A stretch of DNA of 64,000 bases from the NCBI GenBank assembly GCA_014529385.2, contig CM043953.1:75897372-75961371 (forward strand), in the 5' to 3' direction. The notes beneath the pieces are model-generated. The model had not been told where the DNA came from. It saw nothing but the letters and a program-made list of their open reading frames with translations, and searched no databases. Origin of the DNA: Adiantum capillus-veneris (taxonomy: Eukaryota; Streptophyta; Polypodiopsida; Polypodiales; Pteridaceae). The stretch's first letter is position 1, and each line of letters starts with the position of its first letter. A program made the position numbers and the translations under genes. This document shows, in pieces, positions 1-11,820 of this stretch.

Positions 1-479
1 AACACTTTGTATTCAATGGGGATGATGACTTGATGCTACTGTTGATGTTGTCATTGTCATCCCGAGGAAGGAGACTCTTACCTGCCATCATCCAAGAACA
101 CAAGCACGTCAATACTCTCATTACTTGGGAAGGCAGGTGTCAATGACCCCTTCCAATGGAGTGGCATTTAAACCAAATACATATACACAAAAGAACATAC
201 TATTCATAAGACAATTGGCTTAGATACTTGGACATAGATTTGTACAAAAACGACTCGGTCTTAGATTCATTTTTGTATAATATAATAAGAATGAGGTATC
301 ATTCCAATGATCTTATACAAAAAAATATTGAGTTGTGGAGATCCATCAGGTAGCAAAATCCCAGCTATTCAATGCTTGTGCGCTTCTACCGCACGTGTCG
401 GAGGCTGGGGACTTGCCAAAGATTGTGTGCGAGCCATGAATGGCTGCAAGCACATAACCAGACTATCTTAGTAAGCTCA
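1..479. other. Left edge, no supported gene
   Basis: No convincing coding exon, RNA gene or repeat end is seen here. A short minus-strand frame at 167-82 starts with ATG and stops at a GT splice-like donor, but it is too short to call. Confidence 0.5.
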
Positions 480-604
480 AAGGGGCCAATGGTTTGTCAC
501 TCACTCCTCTACGCTTACCGATCGTGAAGGATTATGTGCCACAAAGAAGAAGAAGCTGCCGCCACTGCGCTCAACCGCCTCGTCGTCGCCGATGCCGCCG
601 CAAT

Positions 605-679
<75 letters not shown>

Positions 680-1060
680 CATACACACACCCACACTCGT
701 GAGCACAGGATGGAGAAGAAGTTAGAGGTGGAGCAAGAGCACTTCTTTAGGCTGCACCTCTAGAATGAGGATTTTAGTCAAAATGGACCTTTTATATGAA
801 TCTGACCCATTCACACATGGACGCCCACAGTGGGGGATCATAGCAAAAATAATGTAAAAATGAGATAAGAGGTGCACCTCTTATCGGCGATCACCTATGC
901 ATATATAGGACCAACAAGCCCGGTCCATGACTCAAATAAAGTGATAAGGCATCCGTCAAAGGTGATAGGGTGTCCGTAAGTGGTTAACATGCCCCCCTTC
1001 TTGATGTAGATTCTGTCCTCAAAATCTAGTGAGGTGAAGCCCATTCGTTGACGTGGAAGA
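480..1060 (-). mobile_element. Ty3/gypsy 3' tail and LTR fragment (element O)
   Basis: Read on the minus strand, the last codons of a gypsy-type polyprotein (DFEDRIYIKKGGM) are followed by a purine tract (AAGAAGGGGGGCA) and then TGTTAACC, the expected start of an LTR at 989. The LTR runs towards lower coordinates, carries a TATATAGG promoter-like stretch, and probably contains the (CT)n tract at 605-676. Its far end is unclear. It abuts the copia body that starts near 1081, so two element families are joined here. Old and broken; only the 3' end is present. Confidence 0.5.
605..676. repeat. (CT)n microsatellite
   Basis: About 36 uninterrupted CT units, probably inside the LTR of element O. 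The apparent serine-leucine or arginine-glutamate reading frames through it are artefacts of the repeat. Confidence 0.95.
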
Positions 1061-1080
1061 GCATCTGAGATTGAATGTAT

Positions 1081-4000
1081 TTAGCTTTCTTCAAACACTG
1101 CAAAATCAACCAAAAATGGTGCAACATATTCAGCCTCTGTAGTAGACTGAGTAACACATTCTTGTAATCTAGAACGCCATGATACTGCTCCACCAGCCAA
1201 TGTAAAGACATACCCTGACGTAGACCTTCGGTTGTCTAAGTCACCTGCATAATCTGAGTCTGTAAAACCCTTTACGCTTAGCTCCTGACTCCCATAGCAT
1301 ATACGCATACTCTTTGTAGCTTTCAGGTATCTCAATATTCCTTTCACTGCCTCCCAATGTTTCTTGCCTGGGTTTGACATGTATCGACTTACCACTCCCA
1401 CTGCAAATGCAATGTCTGGGCGAGTAGCAATCATTGCATACATCAAACTACCCACTGCAGACGCATATGGAATCTTATCCATTTCAGCCTGTTCTTCCTC
1501 AGACACAGGACAATCTTGTTTGCTAAGTTTCACATATGGTGGCAATGGAACACTCAGTGCCTTTCCCTTCTCCATATTGAAACGTTGCAAAACCTTGTCA
1601 ATATACTCTGTTTGAGATAACCAAATCAACTTCTTTGATCTGTCTCTCTCAATGCGCATACCAAGTATATGACTTGCCTCACCCATGTCTTTCATGTCAA
1701 ACGATTTTGCCATCTTTGACTTCAAAGCTGAAATTTCTTCCAAGTGCTTGCCAGCAATCAACATGTCATCCACATACAAAATAAGGATCAGCCAACTGCC
1801 ATCCTTAGCCTTCTTTGTATATAGACAGTGATCGAACTCACTACGTTTGTAGCCTTGAGAAAGCATAAACTTGTGGAATTTATGGTACCATGCCCTCGGT
1901 GATTGTTTTAAGCCATAAAGACTCTTTAACAACTGGCATACCCAATCTTCCTTACCTTTCTCAACAAACCCTTTTGGCTGCTGCATGTAAATTTCCACAT
2001 CTAAATCACCATGCAAGAACGCTGTCTTGACATCCATTTGGTGCAACACCAAATCTAATATGGCAACCAATGCAAGAAAGCATCTCAATGTAGTCATCTT
2101 GACCACCGGAGAGAAGACTTCATCAAAGTCAATGCCTTGTTCTTGCTTAAAGCCCTTGGCAACAAGCCTTGCTTTGTACTTTGGCTGACTATCATGAGAG
2201 GTGATCTTATACCTGTAAACCCATTTACAAGGTAGAGCCTTTTTGCCCCGTGGTAATTTAACTAGCTTCCATGTCTTGTTTTTATGCAGAGCTGTCATCT
2301 CTGACTGCATGGCCAATTGCCAATTCCCAGAGTCCTTCATTTGCACTGCTTCCTTGTAACATGAAGGCTCATTGCAATCAGTCAACATGACATAGTTCAT
2401 AGATGGAACAAACCTATCAGGTTGTCGCGTGACACGTCCAGATCTACGCACAATAGGTGGCTCAGGCTCAGCCACAACCTGTGGTTCCAATCTATCCTGT
2501 CCTTGCTCCTCTTGAGCCTTGACATTTTGTCTTGCACGTGCAGGTCCATCTTCTTGGAAGACAACTCTTCTAATCTCCTCAACCCTCTCTGGTTTAGAAT
2601 GATATTTGGATTCATTAAAGTGAACATCATTGCTGCGAACAACCTTTCTGGATTCGGGATCCCAAAGTTTGTACCCCATCACGCTAGAATTACCATAGCC
2701 TAGAAAGATGCACTTTCTACTCTTTGGCTCAAGTTTGTTCCTAAATTCCTTTGGAACGTGAGTATATGCCTCACAACCAAAGACTCTGAGATGCTTGTAT
2801 GAGGGCACCTTGCCTGACCATACCATCTCTGGCACTGAATCCTTCTGCAAAACCTTGCTAGGAGATCTATTTACAAGATGAACAGCTGTTGATACAGCTT
2901 CAGCCCAAAACCCATTTGGCAGCTGTGCATTAGACAACATACTTCTGACCTTCTCTTGTATGGTCCTATTCATCCTCTCAGCAACACCATTTTGAGGAGG
3001 ATTGTAAGGAGCAGTAAGTTCACGTTTTATACCTTTTGACTCACAAAAGTCCTGAAAGGCCTTTGAAACATACTCTCCACCATTGTCAGTGCGTAAGCAT
3101 TTCAGCTTCTTGCCACTCTGATTCTCCACAAGTGTCACAAACGTTTTGAAAACACTAAATGCTTCATCCTTGTGCTTGAGAAAGTAAACCCATACTTTCC
3201 TCGAGTAATCATCTATAAATGTCATAAAGTAAGAAGCTTCCCCTAGAGATAGGTTAGGCATAGGTCCACACAAATCACTATGAACAAGTGCCAACTGTGT
3301 ATCTCTTCTACTGCTTCTATGCTTATGTGGCTGCTGTGTTTGCTTACCATACAGACAATGTTCACAGAATTCAAAATCATTAAATGAAAAGCCAGGCAAA
3401 TAACCAGAAGGAGACAAGATTTCCATTCCCTTCTTGGACATATGTCCTAACCGGCTATGCCACAAAGAAACGTTCGGCTGCTCGGTTACATTGATTACAT
3501 TTTTAGAGACATTTGATACATAAATCATGTAAAGTCCTCCAGACTTTACTCCATGTGCTACTGTCATAGAACCCTTGGATATCTTCCACATGTTCTGTCC
3601 AAAAGTGGTGACGTAGCCAGCATCATCAAGTAAACCTGTGCTGATCAAGCTCTTTGTAATTGCGGAAACATGTCTCACATTCTTTAGCGTGAAAGAAGAG
3701 ACATTCTGAAACTTCAATTGAACATCTCCAACACCTAAGATCTCACATGTCTGCCCATTGCCTAGCCAAACATGATCTTTAGTGGTCACATAAGAGGTAA
3801 ACCACTCCTTGTTTGGAGACACATGAAGTGATGCCCCTGAGTCTATAATCGAGTCACTCATTGCATTTCCATCAGATGCTGTAAGAAGAGCTCAGTCCAT
3901 TGTATTCTTCAAGAAGTAGATGTCTCCTGACACTAGACTGTCATCCTCTGCAACAGTGTTTGTCACATTTATTTCTTGAATCTTCACTGAGGACTTGTTC

Positions 4001-6083
4001 TTCTCACCATGGTCTTCAGGTTTCTCTTTGCCTTTTTCTGCTTTCCATTCTCTGCAGTCTCTTTTCATGTGACCCTTCTTGCCACAATGGTAGCATTCTA
4101 TGTCACTCTTGCCTTTAGCACTGCGGGACTTGCTACTAGACTGATTCCTCTTTCCACCTTTGTACTTTTCTTTGGTCCTTCCCCTGACAACTAAGGCTGT
4201 TCCTTTGCCTTTGTCCATTGTCTTTCTATTGGTTTCTTCAGTAAGCAGACTTCCTTCTACACCTGCTATGTTCAAACCATCTGGAGGTGCAAAATTACTC
4301 AAAGCTGTGCGAAAAGTGTCCCAACTTTCCGGCAATGTGATCAACAGGAAGATAGCTCTAACAGGTTCATCAAATTTGACCCCTTGAGCTGACAACTGAC
4401 TGTAGATTGTGTTGAATTCATTTAGATGATTGGACATAGGTGTCCCTTCTTTCATCTTCAAGTCAACAAGCTTCTTAAGCCAGTATACCTGTGAAGCTGC
4501 ACTCTGCTTCTCATAAAGATCACTCAGCTTTAACCATGCTTGATAAGCCAACATCTCGTCTGCTACATTGAAGTAACTCTTTCTGCCAAAGTCAGCATAA
4601 TGGTAGAAAGTGCCAATTCATCCATTTCGTTCCATTCATCTTCGTCCATATCTTCTGGTTTTATCCCCTTGAGCTTTATAGGTTTTATCTGCTTCTTTTG
4701 TACCAACACGTGACAAATCTGCTTCTTCCACAATGGGAAATTGGTTCCATCCAGCTTCTTGATATTGTAAAGAGTAGTGTCCTGTGATCCAGCCATAGCT
4801 ACGCTTCACAGTGGTTTACTTTCCTGGGAAAAATTCGGCAGAGTTTCCCCTGTAAACTGACCTCTGAACCAATATCAACCTGTCAAATGAACCAAGAAAG
4901 CTTCAGATTCTGCATAAATTTTGGCAGAGTCTCCTTTGTAAAATGGCTCTGGTGTACTCAAAAAACAGACCAAAAAACAGCTCAAAAAACACTGTCTCTC
5001 TGACACTGTAAGTTGCGGGTAAACCTGTCCTGCACCTGTACTGTCTCTCACTGTCTTGTCACTGTCCTGTAAGCATAGACTGTGACAATGCCTCAACGGC
5101 AGTAAAGCAAAGATGCAATCCCAACTGTCTAACTCACAGTCAATACATCCTAGCTGCCTATCTAAGGGTGCTCGAGGGATCGCTCCAAGACCTGTATCAC
5201 CGAAAGGATCTCAACATTCGAGAATCCCCCAGCTCAATAAAACCTCACTCGACCCTCAACAAAGGCTGCAGTAAATCTGACAGTATATAGACTTCCCACA
5301 AAGTCATACATCCACAAATTTCCCACTGTATGCTGTAACCGCTACGGCGGTTGTTTGCTGCGTGACTCATAGCCAGCAAACCCTCAACAGACATACATCA
5401 TCTCTGACAATACATCCCATGTGGAGGTACCTGCAATGTCAGGATGAAATCTGGAATATCAAGCAGTGAACACAAGCTACCTGATGAACTAGTGGATGTC
5501 GCCTATAGTCTGTGTGTAGATGCGCCCGTGTCGTATGTGGCACGCTTCCAAGAACTGTGAGCCGTCCTTCGATGTGTAGATAGCCACAAATCAACACTCT
5601 GGGAGTGTCGATATCCTCAGCACCTGCAGTCGTAGGTTGAAAAACCCCAAATTTGCAGAAGTCGGATCTGCACCCGCCGAGACCACGTAGTCGAAAATGG
5701 CCTGCGCAGACCTTTGTCAAAGCCGAACGGTGACCGAGATGACCTTAGAATGAAATTCTGAGCAGATCGGGCTCTCCCACAGGATTTGGGGCCGTGTCTT
5801 CGCCTGTTGAATCTCACTCCAATCTGAGCTGGTGACTCTAGCCTCCTGCAGTGCTGCCCTGAGCCTCGATCTGAGCTCTGATACCAGTTGAAGGAGTACG
5901 AGCGGAAGTGCGACGCGAGAGAGAGTGCGAGAAGAAGAGCACGACGATATGGTGAACTCGCTCTACTGTAATGTGTAGAGCATAGTGAGTTCTTATTAGG
6001 TTTTTTTTACAAAAGAATATGTGTACATACCTGGCGGCCCGCCCACTTACCTGGGCGACCACATTGGGCTTTATACCCCAACA
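1081..6083 (-). mobile_element. Ty1/copia retrotransposon body with 5' LTR (element A)
   Basis: A copia-type element read right to left. The 5' LTR is at 6083-5889 (TGTTGGGG to CCTTCA). The primer binding site TGGTATCAGAGC lies at 5886-5875. A leader of about 1.1 kb comes next, then gag (4796-3892) with the zinc knuckle CYHCGKKGHMKRDC. Pol (3861-1081) is in copia order: protease DSGAS, the integrase HHCC region, integrase core with NGVAERMNRT, reverse transcriptase with YVDDM, and RNase H with DSDYAGD. The coding part is unusually open for a fossil, with only about one or two breaks. The 3' end and 3' LTR are not attached; a same-family tail lies at 18.1-18.7 kb. This is probably the youngest element in the window. 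It is flanked at the low-coordinate side by gypsy sequence. Confidence 0.9.
5889..6083 (-). repeat. 5' LTR of copia element A
   Basis: 195 bp, TG...CA ends on the minus strand, followed inward by the tRNA-Met type primer binding site. It matches the LTR at 18094-18253 almost exactly along their shared part; the visible difference is in the length of a T run. Confidence 0.85.
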
Positions 6084-7434
6084 AAAGATCCTTAACGTAA
6101 ATTCCGTCTAATGAAAATCATTGGCAATTTGTAGGTTGTTGAAGGTTTTATGATGTTGTAATTGGCTACCAAAGTCTCTTAAGGTTTCTCTTTCAATGAT
6201 AAGTTTTACTTGCAAAAAAAGTTGTAGCTTTGTGACATGGATAACAACTAGGATGCCCGTGCATCACCTGCATACAGATCCAATGCTAACAAAATGTTAT
6301 GTTATTTCTATGGGTGCAGGTGAGGGCTACTCTCTTTGGTTTAGCTTTTTGGTTGCTTTACTGTTTGAAAGATTGGCTGCTGGTTCAAAATTTGTGAAGG
6401 AATTTCTACCTTTTGGGATGGTGACTTGTACCAACTTGATGACATTCATTTGTACAAAATCATGTTATCTAAGTTTGTTTTGTACAATAAACCTTGCATT
6501 TATCTGGGTACCTTGGTCTTTGAACATGTATATGTTCATCTGTGGGTAATATGAGTAAATAACTAAAACACACACAACTTGCACATAGATCCAGTCCTAC
6601 CACTTGATCAGGACCAGGATCCCAATATTACGCTAGGTCAGGTTGCTCTAGTAATACAATCAGTCTGAGCTAATAGGGGTTAGCCTCACACGATCATTAT
6701 GAATGTTTTCTGACCGGTTAAAGACTGAGGCTACTATCAAAATATTACACTACACTCTATCTTTATAGTTTGTTTTTTAGATTCTGTCTTTTATAATATT
6801 TCCTTTCAAATTTATGGGACATATCTAACTATGCCTCCTTCATGCAATTTCCTTGTATCAAGGACTGGATTTTCCAATGGATCCTTTCACGAGCTTCACT
6901 TTTGGTTCTTAGATGCATACAAGATGCGGAAGCATCTCCTCTCATTGTGGCCTCGTCTAGTAATCCTATTACCTCCTTGATTCACACAGTCTCCTTTGAC
7001 AAATGGGTCAAAACTTTGGTTGTTTTGGTTAGAAACAATAAGAAGGGTGTCTTAGGTATTACCGACATTATTGCTAAAAGCTCATAAAGAGGACTTGGCT
7101 AGGTTCTCTTCGGATGGTGTTGAACTTGCTAACCTTCTCAGAAAGCAGTGTGGGCTCAACCGAGTTTTGTCACGCCCCCAACTATTATGATTCTCCTACC
7201 TACCAACAATCTTGTCTGTAGGGATGCTGCTGTTGCGGAAGCTATTAAAGAATTTCAGAAAGATTTATTCTCTTAGTGAGAATTTTCTTTTGGAATTGGT
7301 ACCTAAGGTTTCGAGAATCTTCCCATTTCTACCTATACGACCAGTGGAGGTTGAATCTTTAGGGGTGGAGCACAAACTTTGGTTACTCCCTAATAAAGGT
7401 TTTTTGGCCCCTACCTCAATAGAGACGGGCTTTT
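6084..7434. other. Unassigned AT-rich stretch
   Basis: Short open frames on the plus strand (6196-6549, 6842-7087, 7212-7523) show no motif I recognise and read like chance frames or old remnants. No repeat ends were seen. Confidence 0.4.
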
Positions 7435-7458
7435 TTGGCAAATCTACTAGCTGCTACT

Positions 7459-8175
7459 ATGGAGGATTCTCGACTAAAGATGCTCAAAGGAGTGCAATGT
7501 TTGGACAAAGGAGAGCTAATTAAATCTCCGTTCAACATGTATTTTCTGGATTCCAAGAAGTGTAACTCTAATGCATGTATGTATGTGAGAACCAAAGGTA
7601 TCATGGAATTTAGTAAAAACAATGTTGATTATTATGCAAAATCAATCTGGAATATTTATAGACCATGTCTCAAGTGCGCTTGCAGATTTCTTGATCGAAA
7701 GCGTCATGTGAATCTAGCATTATATGGTTCAACCATGCAGTTTGGTATGCAATCAACAATCTGGAATCTATATTTTCAAAAAAGTCTACATCCTTTCATC
7801 TTACTCTCCATCTGCTCTTGGTTAGGTGGGCAAGCCAAGGAATTGGTTTTGGCACAAATTGCCTTCATAAAATTTTGTGCGTTGATGGTTGACATGCTCA
7901 AAGAGCTCGGGGCAAATGAACCACGGATGCTCCTTACCACTTATGGTTCTTACAAAGGGATTAAAACTATTCTAGGTCTTCTGAAGCCTAACTTTGAAGA
8001 TGATGAGTCCCCTTCTCAAAAAAGACCCAACACACTTCTAACTCCAGACTCCACAATTACTTCCTTTCTTACCCCCTCTTCGTCTACTGACTCCAGTTTT
8101 GGAAGAGGAAATTCTAGAAGCTTTACAAGAGGAAGGGGTCGGGGATTGCCTATTAAACATCTTTTGGACATGTGA
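7459..8175 (+). CDS. Unrecognised ORF, 238 codons, RG-rich C-terminus
   Basis: The longest open frame outside the retroelements in the first 20 kb; the first in-frame ATG is at 7459. The protein has a Cys-containing middle (CLKCACRFLDRKRH), a hydrophobic central part, and a Ser/Thr-rich tail ending in SFGRGNSRSFTRGRGRG. I do not recognise the family. It lies directly upstream of the RT-like remnant at 8172-9053 on the same strand, so it may be the upstream ORF of the same old mobile element, or a host gene exon: the sequence TGATTGTGCAG just after it looks like a splice acceptor. Function unknown. Confidence 0.25.
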   Translation: MEDSRLKMLKGVQCLDKGELIKSPFNMYFLDSKKCNSNACMYVRTKGIMEFSKNNVDYYAKSIWNIYRPCLKCACRFLDRKRHVNLALYGSTMQFGMQSTIWNLYFQKSLHPFILLSICSWLGGQAKELVLAQIAFIKFCALMVDMLKELGANEPRMLLTTYGSYKGIKTILGLLKPNFEDDESPSQKRPNTLLTPDSTITSFLTPSSSTDSSFGRGNSRSFTRGRGRGLPIKHLLDM

Positions 8176-9053
8176 TTGTGCAGGTAGCAGTCAATGAGAT
8201 CGAGAGGCGCTTTCTATCAAGCAAAACTGGGGATTGTAGTGCAAATTTCATTCATTGTCATTTCACCAATAGAATTTTGTATTTCATTTCACCAAAATCA
8301 AAGTTTTTTGAATGCTTTGATTTGACATATGATAATCATTTTGTAACTGAAAATGTTGTGTTTGGTTGGAAATATTTTGACCCTATTAAGTGTTTTGTGT
8401 ACTCAAATGAATTTCTGAGACATGAACCTATTGTAAGGTGTAAATGCAAAAAATTTACCGCATAGTGCAAGGATTTTGGTAAACTTGGTGTACATGTCTG
8501 TACGACAAACCGTCTAACTATTATTAAGATTTCTTCTCTTCAAGATTTACTTGAAATGGGTTTGAATCACATACGTGTAGAGCCTCTAAATCCTAGAATG
8601 GCACTGTCCGCACTACTAGACTGTCTGGCTGACTTGGCCTTAAAGCTCCAATAGGATCTTGTTGAAAAACTTAAGATGGTCTTTTTTTAAAAGGCTAGTC
8701 TTTTACCAGAAAAATGGCTCAGCTTGGATACTACTTGGGTCACTCCAAACATTATGCAAGAATTCCATGAGCTGACTTGTGATTGGTTTATAGTCGGACT
8801 CGATAAAGCTGCCAACACTGTATCAGTTATCTATAAGAAGCTTATTTATGAAGCTGCCCTAGTAAGGTTGGGTGGAAATGAATTTGAAAAGGCGAATGAA
8901 ACACTAAAGGATGTGGCTTTAGCGTTGCTGAGAGTTTTGGACAATATGGAATACAATGAAACTTCAAATAAGCTTCCCGTGTTGTTCCCGACTTTGCTAG
9001 GCTGGAATGATGAACAAGAGACATTCTACCTTACAAAGAAGGGTGTACCTTGA
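8172..9053 (+). mobile_element. Possible reverse-transcriptase ORF remnant (non-LTR type)
   Basis: The plus-strand frames here carry a run of motifs that resemble the N-terminal part of reverse transcriptases from non-LTR or Penelope-like elements. These are a Cys-rich CKCKKF segment, then HVCTTNRLTIIKISSLQDLL followed by a Gly, then a helical stretch ending LADLALKL, then WFIVGLDKAANTVSVIYKKL, where DKA resembles the conserved DK(A/G) motif ahead of the RT palm. No YxDD motif is present, so only the upstream part of such a protein would remain. The region is interrupted and certainly not functional. The match is from memory of the motif pattern, not from a search. Confidence 0.3.
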
Positions 9054-10367
9054 TATATCACTAGAAGCATGAGAATCCAAGTACGTCTATTTCATTTTAC
9101 CATATTCTCTTCCTAGGAGGACCCTTTTATCAAACAATTCTCATATCAAACCCCTTTCAACACATAACATATGTTGGTGTATAGTCATTGAAACTCTATG
9201 TGCAAGAAACACGATCTTTTCTAGAAAATCTTTACAACTTCTAACCATAATTGGTTGCAACTCGTGGGGGATTGGTCCACTTGGTGGACCATCCTCCACC
9301 GAGTGGATCTCTCCTCTGGGATGGGGGGAGGCCACACACACACACACACACACACACTTACATAGGATCTCCTCTGATATGGATGACTTGCACACCTCCT
9401 TGAAAATATGCCCTCTTAAGATGAGTTTTCCTTACCTAAGGTGCTAGTGTTTGATTACTCAATAATTACCAAGCTCGTACTAAGCTGTAAACACCACATC
9501 CATGGGCACTTGCCACATAAATCGTGTTTCCATGATGCACTTGCTACCTATGAGCCCTTTAGATAAGTTGAGGGACACCACATCTAGAAATTTTTGAAGC
9601 TCTAACCAATAATTAATCACACCTAAATCTGGTGAATTTCGAGCAACATTTCTCAAGAAATAGGAAAACTGAGCGAGTAAGATAACCAATAAACATAAAA
9701 GAATTGATTTGTGCTCTAATGAATCAGAGTCAAACTCAAAAAATGACTCAAAATATTTCCATGGTCACTATAGAAAACCTTATAATATCTTCGAGATTTA
9801 CTCACCTACGAAGCAAAAAGGTAATGTCAATAGCAATGTCAAGAATCAATTGGTTGAAAATCCTACATCTTTGTAGATAGAGACTATCTATGCTCACAAT
9901 AACATTCAAAAAAAATATAGAGAAGACCAAAATAATGTTCAAATGAATTAAGATACGCAAGGAGTTGGACAAAACACAACAACATCATTGTCAAATATCA
10001 ATTAGGTATAGATTCCTACATCTTTGCAAACATAAACTGCTATCTACTCAATGTCAAAATTCAAATTAACTAAAGAGACAACAAAAAGACTTGACTTACT
10101 TTCAAATCAATGAAGGAACTAAAAAAACACAATAAGCACTCAAGACTACGTGACATAAACATTATGATACTAATATTACTTCTCAAGGTTACAATGGTTT
10201 CTTAACTAAATTAAGAACTAGAGAACACACAATAACAACGCCATCAAAAATTTATTCAAGTCTAGACATAAAGCTCTGTAAGCTTAAATCAAGAGAAGTC
10301 TAAGAAGGTGAACAAAATTTGAAACCAATAGAGCTTCTTGGAAGTGTGTGAAGGGGCAATACGTAAA
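9054..10367. other. Unassigned stretch with (CA)n
   Basis: No coding region recognised. A (CA)n tract of about 12 units lies at 9333-9357. The part from 9,700 to 10,300 is A-rich and low in coding signal. Confidence 0.4.
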
Positions 10368-10649
10368 CTATGCAACTACAACTTGCCTTACACCACCCAA
10401 AGCCTGAAATAATTCCACCTTTGTGAGAGAACCTTGGTGTATGAACTCATGTGCGTGGCAATCAAGACCCATAACTTGCAAGAAGATGAAGTACATATGC
10501 TTACAAGGAGTATAATTAAGCCTTTTTGCCTCTCTCTTCTGGAAGTCCTCACATGTACATCTTGGGAAATCTAAAATAGCCACAGAGTATGTGACCCTTT
10601 TCAAAGTTAAACCTCTGTGTTGACATAAAAAACATGTGTCTCCTTGCAC
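10368..10649 (-). pseudogene. SWIM zinc-finger domain fragment
   Basis: A 93-codon minus-strand frame with a SWIM-type zinc motif: CTC at residues 31-33, then CKH at 49-51, which fits CxC-(n)-CxH with a gap of 15. Downstream comes the hydrophobic helix MYFIFLQVMGLD and a conserved-looking tail FIHQGSLTKVELFQAL. SWIM domains occur in MULE/FAR1-type transposases and in plant host proteins. No transposase core is visible. Further minus-strand frames at 11889-10945 may be degraded upstream parts of the same gene, but I do not recognise them. The frame has no ATG at its open start, so it is a 3' exon or a fragment. Confidence 0.5.
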
Positions 10650-11820
10650 ACCACAACCATTTCTTTAACTAATTGTGCTTCCATGCTTCTGTCCAACTCC
10701 ATTTGGCTTTGAAAATCTTTTGTCAAATTTCCTCTCCACTTCACAACCTTACCATATCTATATATTGGACGAAATGCGCTTGGAACTCTTTGTGCATTAT
10801 GGGACCCATCCGTACCTTGTGCAGCACGTACTTTCTCTTCAGAAACAAATCCATTCTCTTGCAGCTGTTTAACTTCATCCTACAACAAGTTTGTGCCTTC
10901 ATCCACTACCCACATCCCATGCACTGGACCAGGTGGACAAACAATCATGTCGTGGGTTTTCCACGTGTGCATTGTGCTTGTGTTAGAAAACCACACAAAT
11001 CCTTCAGTAATTCTTGCAGGTTATTATTAGATGATGGATACTTTCGGCGCCCCCAAAAGCATGGGGTTGGGACTCCAATTCTAGTTTTTATTGATCCATC
11101 ATTGATATACCCACCACACTTCTGTCCTTCACTTCCAACCAACCCAAAGCATGTCACTCTTTGTTGTGGTGCAGTCCTCCGTATTGCCCACATATTTCTT
11201 GGAATGCAAGACTCTTGCCATATCTGTCCACCTTGTAGAGTTGAAGATGCTGGTAAGCTAGTGCGAATAGCAGGTCGATGACAATAACAAATTCAGGTAT
11301 GTGGCCGTCATCATCAAGTATCACATCAGCATCAACAAGCAATGAACGTTTTTTTTAAAACACTTTTCTCAGTTTCTTTGTTCATCTTGGGGCTATCTAA
11401 TCCCATTTCATGCATTAAAGATTTACTTAAGTCAAGCAACAATTTTTGAAGCAGAAGCAATTGATCGTTGATTGAGAAACCTTTGTGCTAAATCTTTTAG
11501 TCCCAGGCCATGTGACGTATGCACGCCTTTCAAATAAGCATTGTATCTCATATTTTGCAAAATATCCATTGTCATGTCTACACCAACTGCTTCATAGAAA
11601 CTCATATGGTCTTTGTAACCAATGGATGCACGCATGCTTCGTCTATGAGAGATTTTTGGTAGGAACAAACTCCAACATTCCCATCTCATCATGTTTAACA
11701 AACCTTCCTCCCCAATGTGAGACTCTTACATCCCACCATGCCAACCAACATTCTTTGTTGGTGTATAACTCCACTTCCTACAGAGTATTTTATGCTCTTC
11801 TTGAGTAGAGGGATGAATGC
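10650..11820 (-). other. Unrecognised minus-strand frames upstream of the SWIM fragment
   Basis: Several short open frames (11193-10945, 11342-11154, 11701-11432) lie in the same direction as the SWIM fragment and could be its decayed upstream exons. No domain can be named. Confidence 0.25.

Noticed and set aside
82-167. Short minus-strand exon-like frame (ATG to a GT donor), ending VFLDDGR
   Set aside because: It loosely recalls the diphthamide-synthesis motif DGRFHLE, but only 28 codons are present, the next exon would lie outside the window, and nothing else supports it.
494-763. Open frames through (CT)n or (GA)n tracts here and at 22373-22723, 48791-49196 and 53182-53367
   Set aside because: These frames are long only because dinucleotide repeats contain no stop codons; the encoded Ser-Leu or Arg-Glu runs are not evidence of a protein.
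1364-2703. Plus-strand frames antisense to the copia pol region, and similar shadows across elements F and J
   Set aside because: They mirror the real minus- or plus-strand element frames and show no independent motif.
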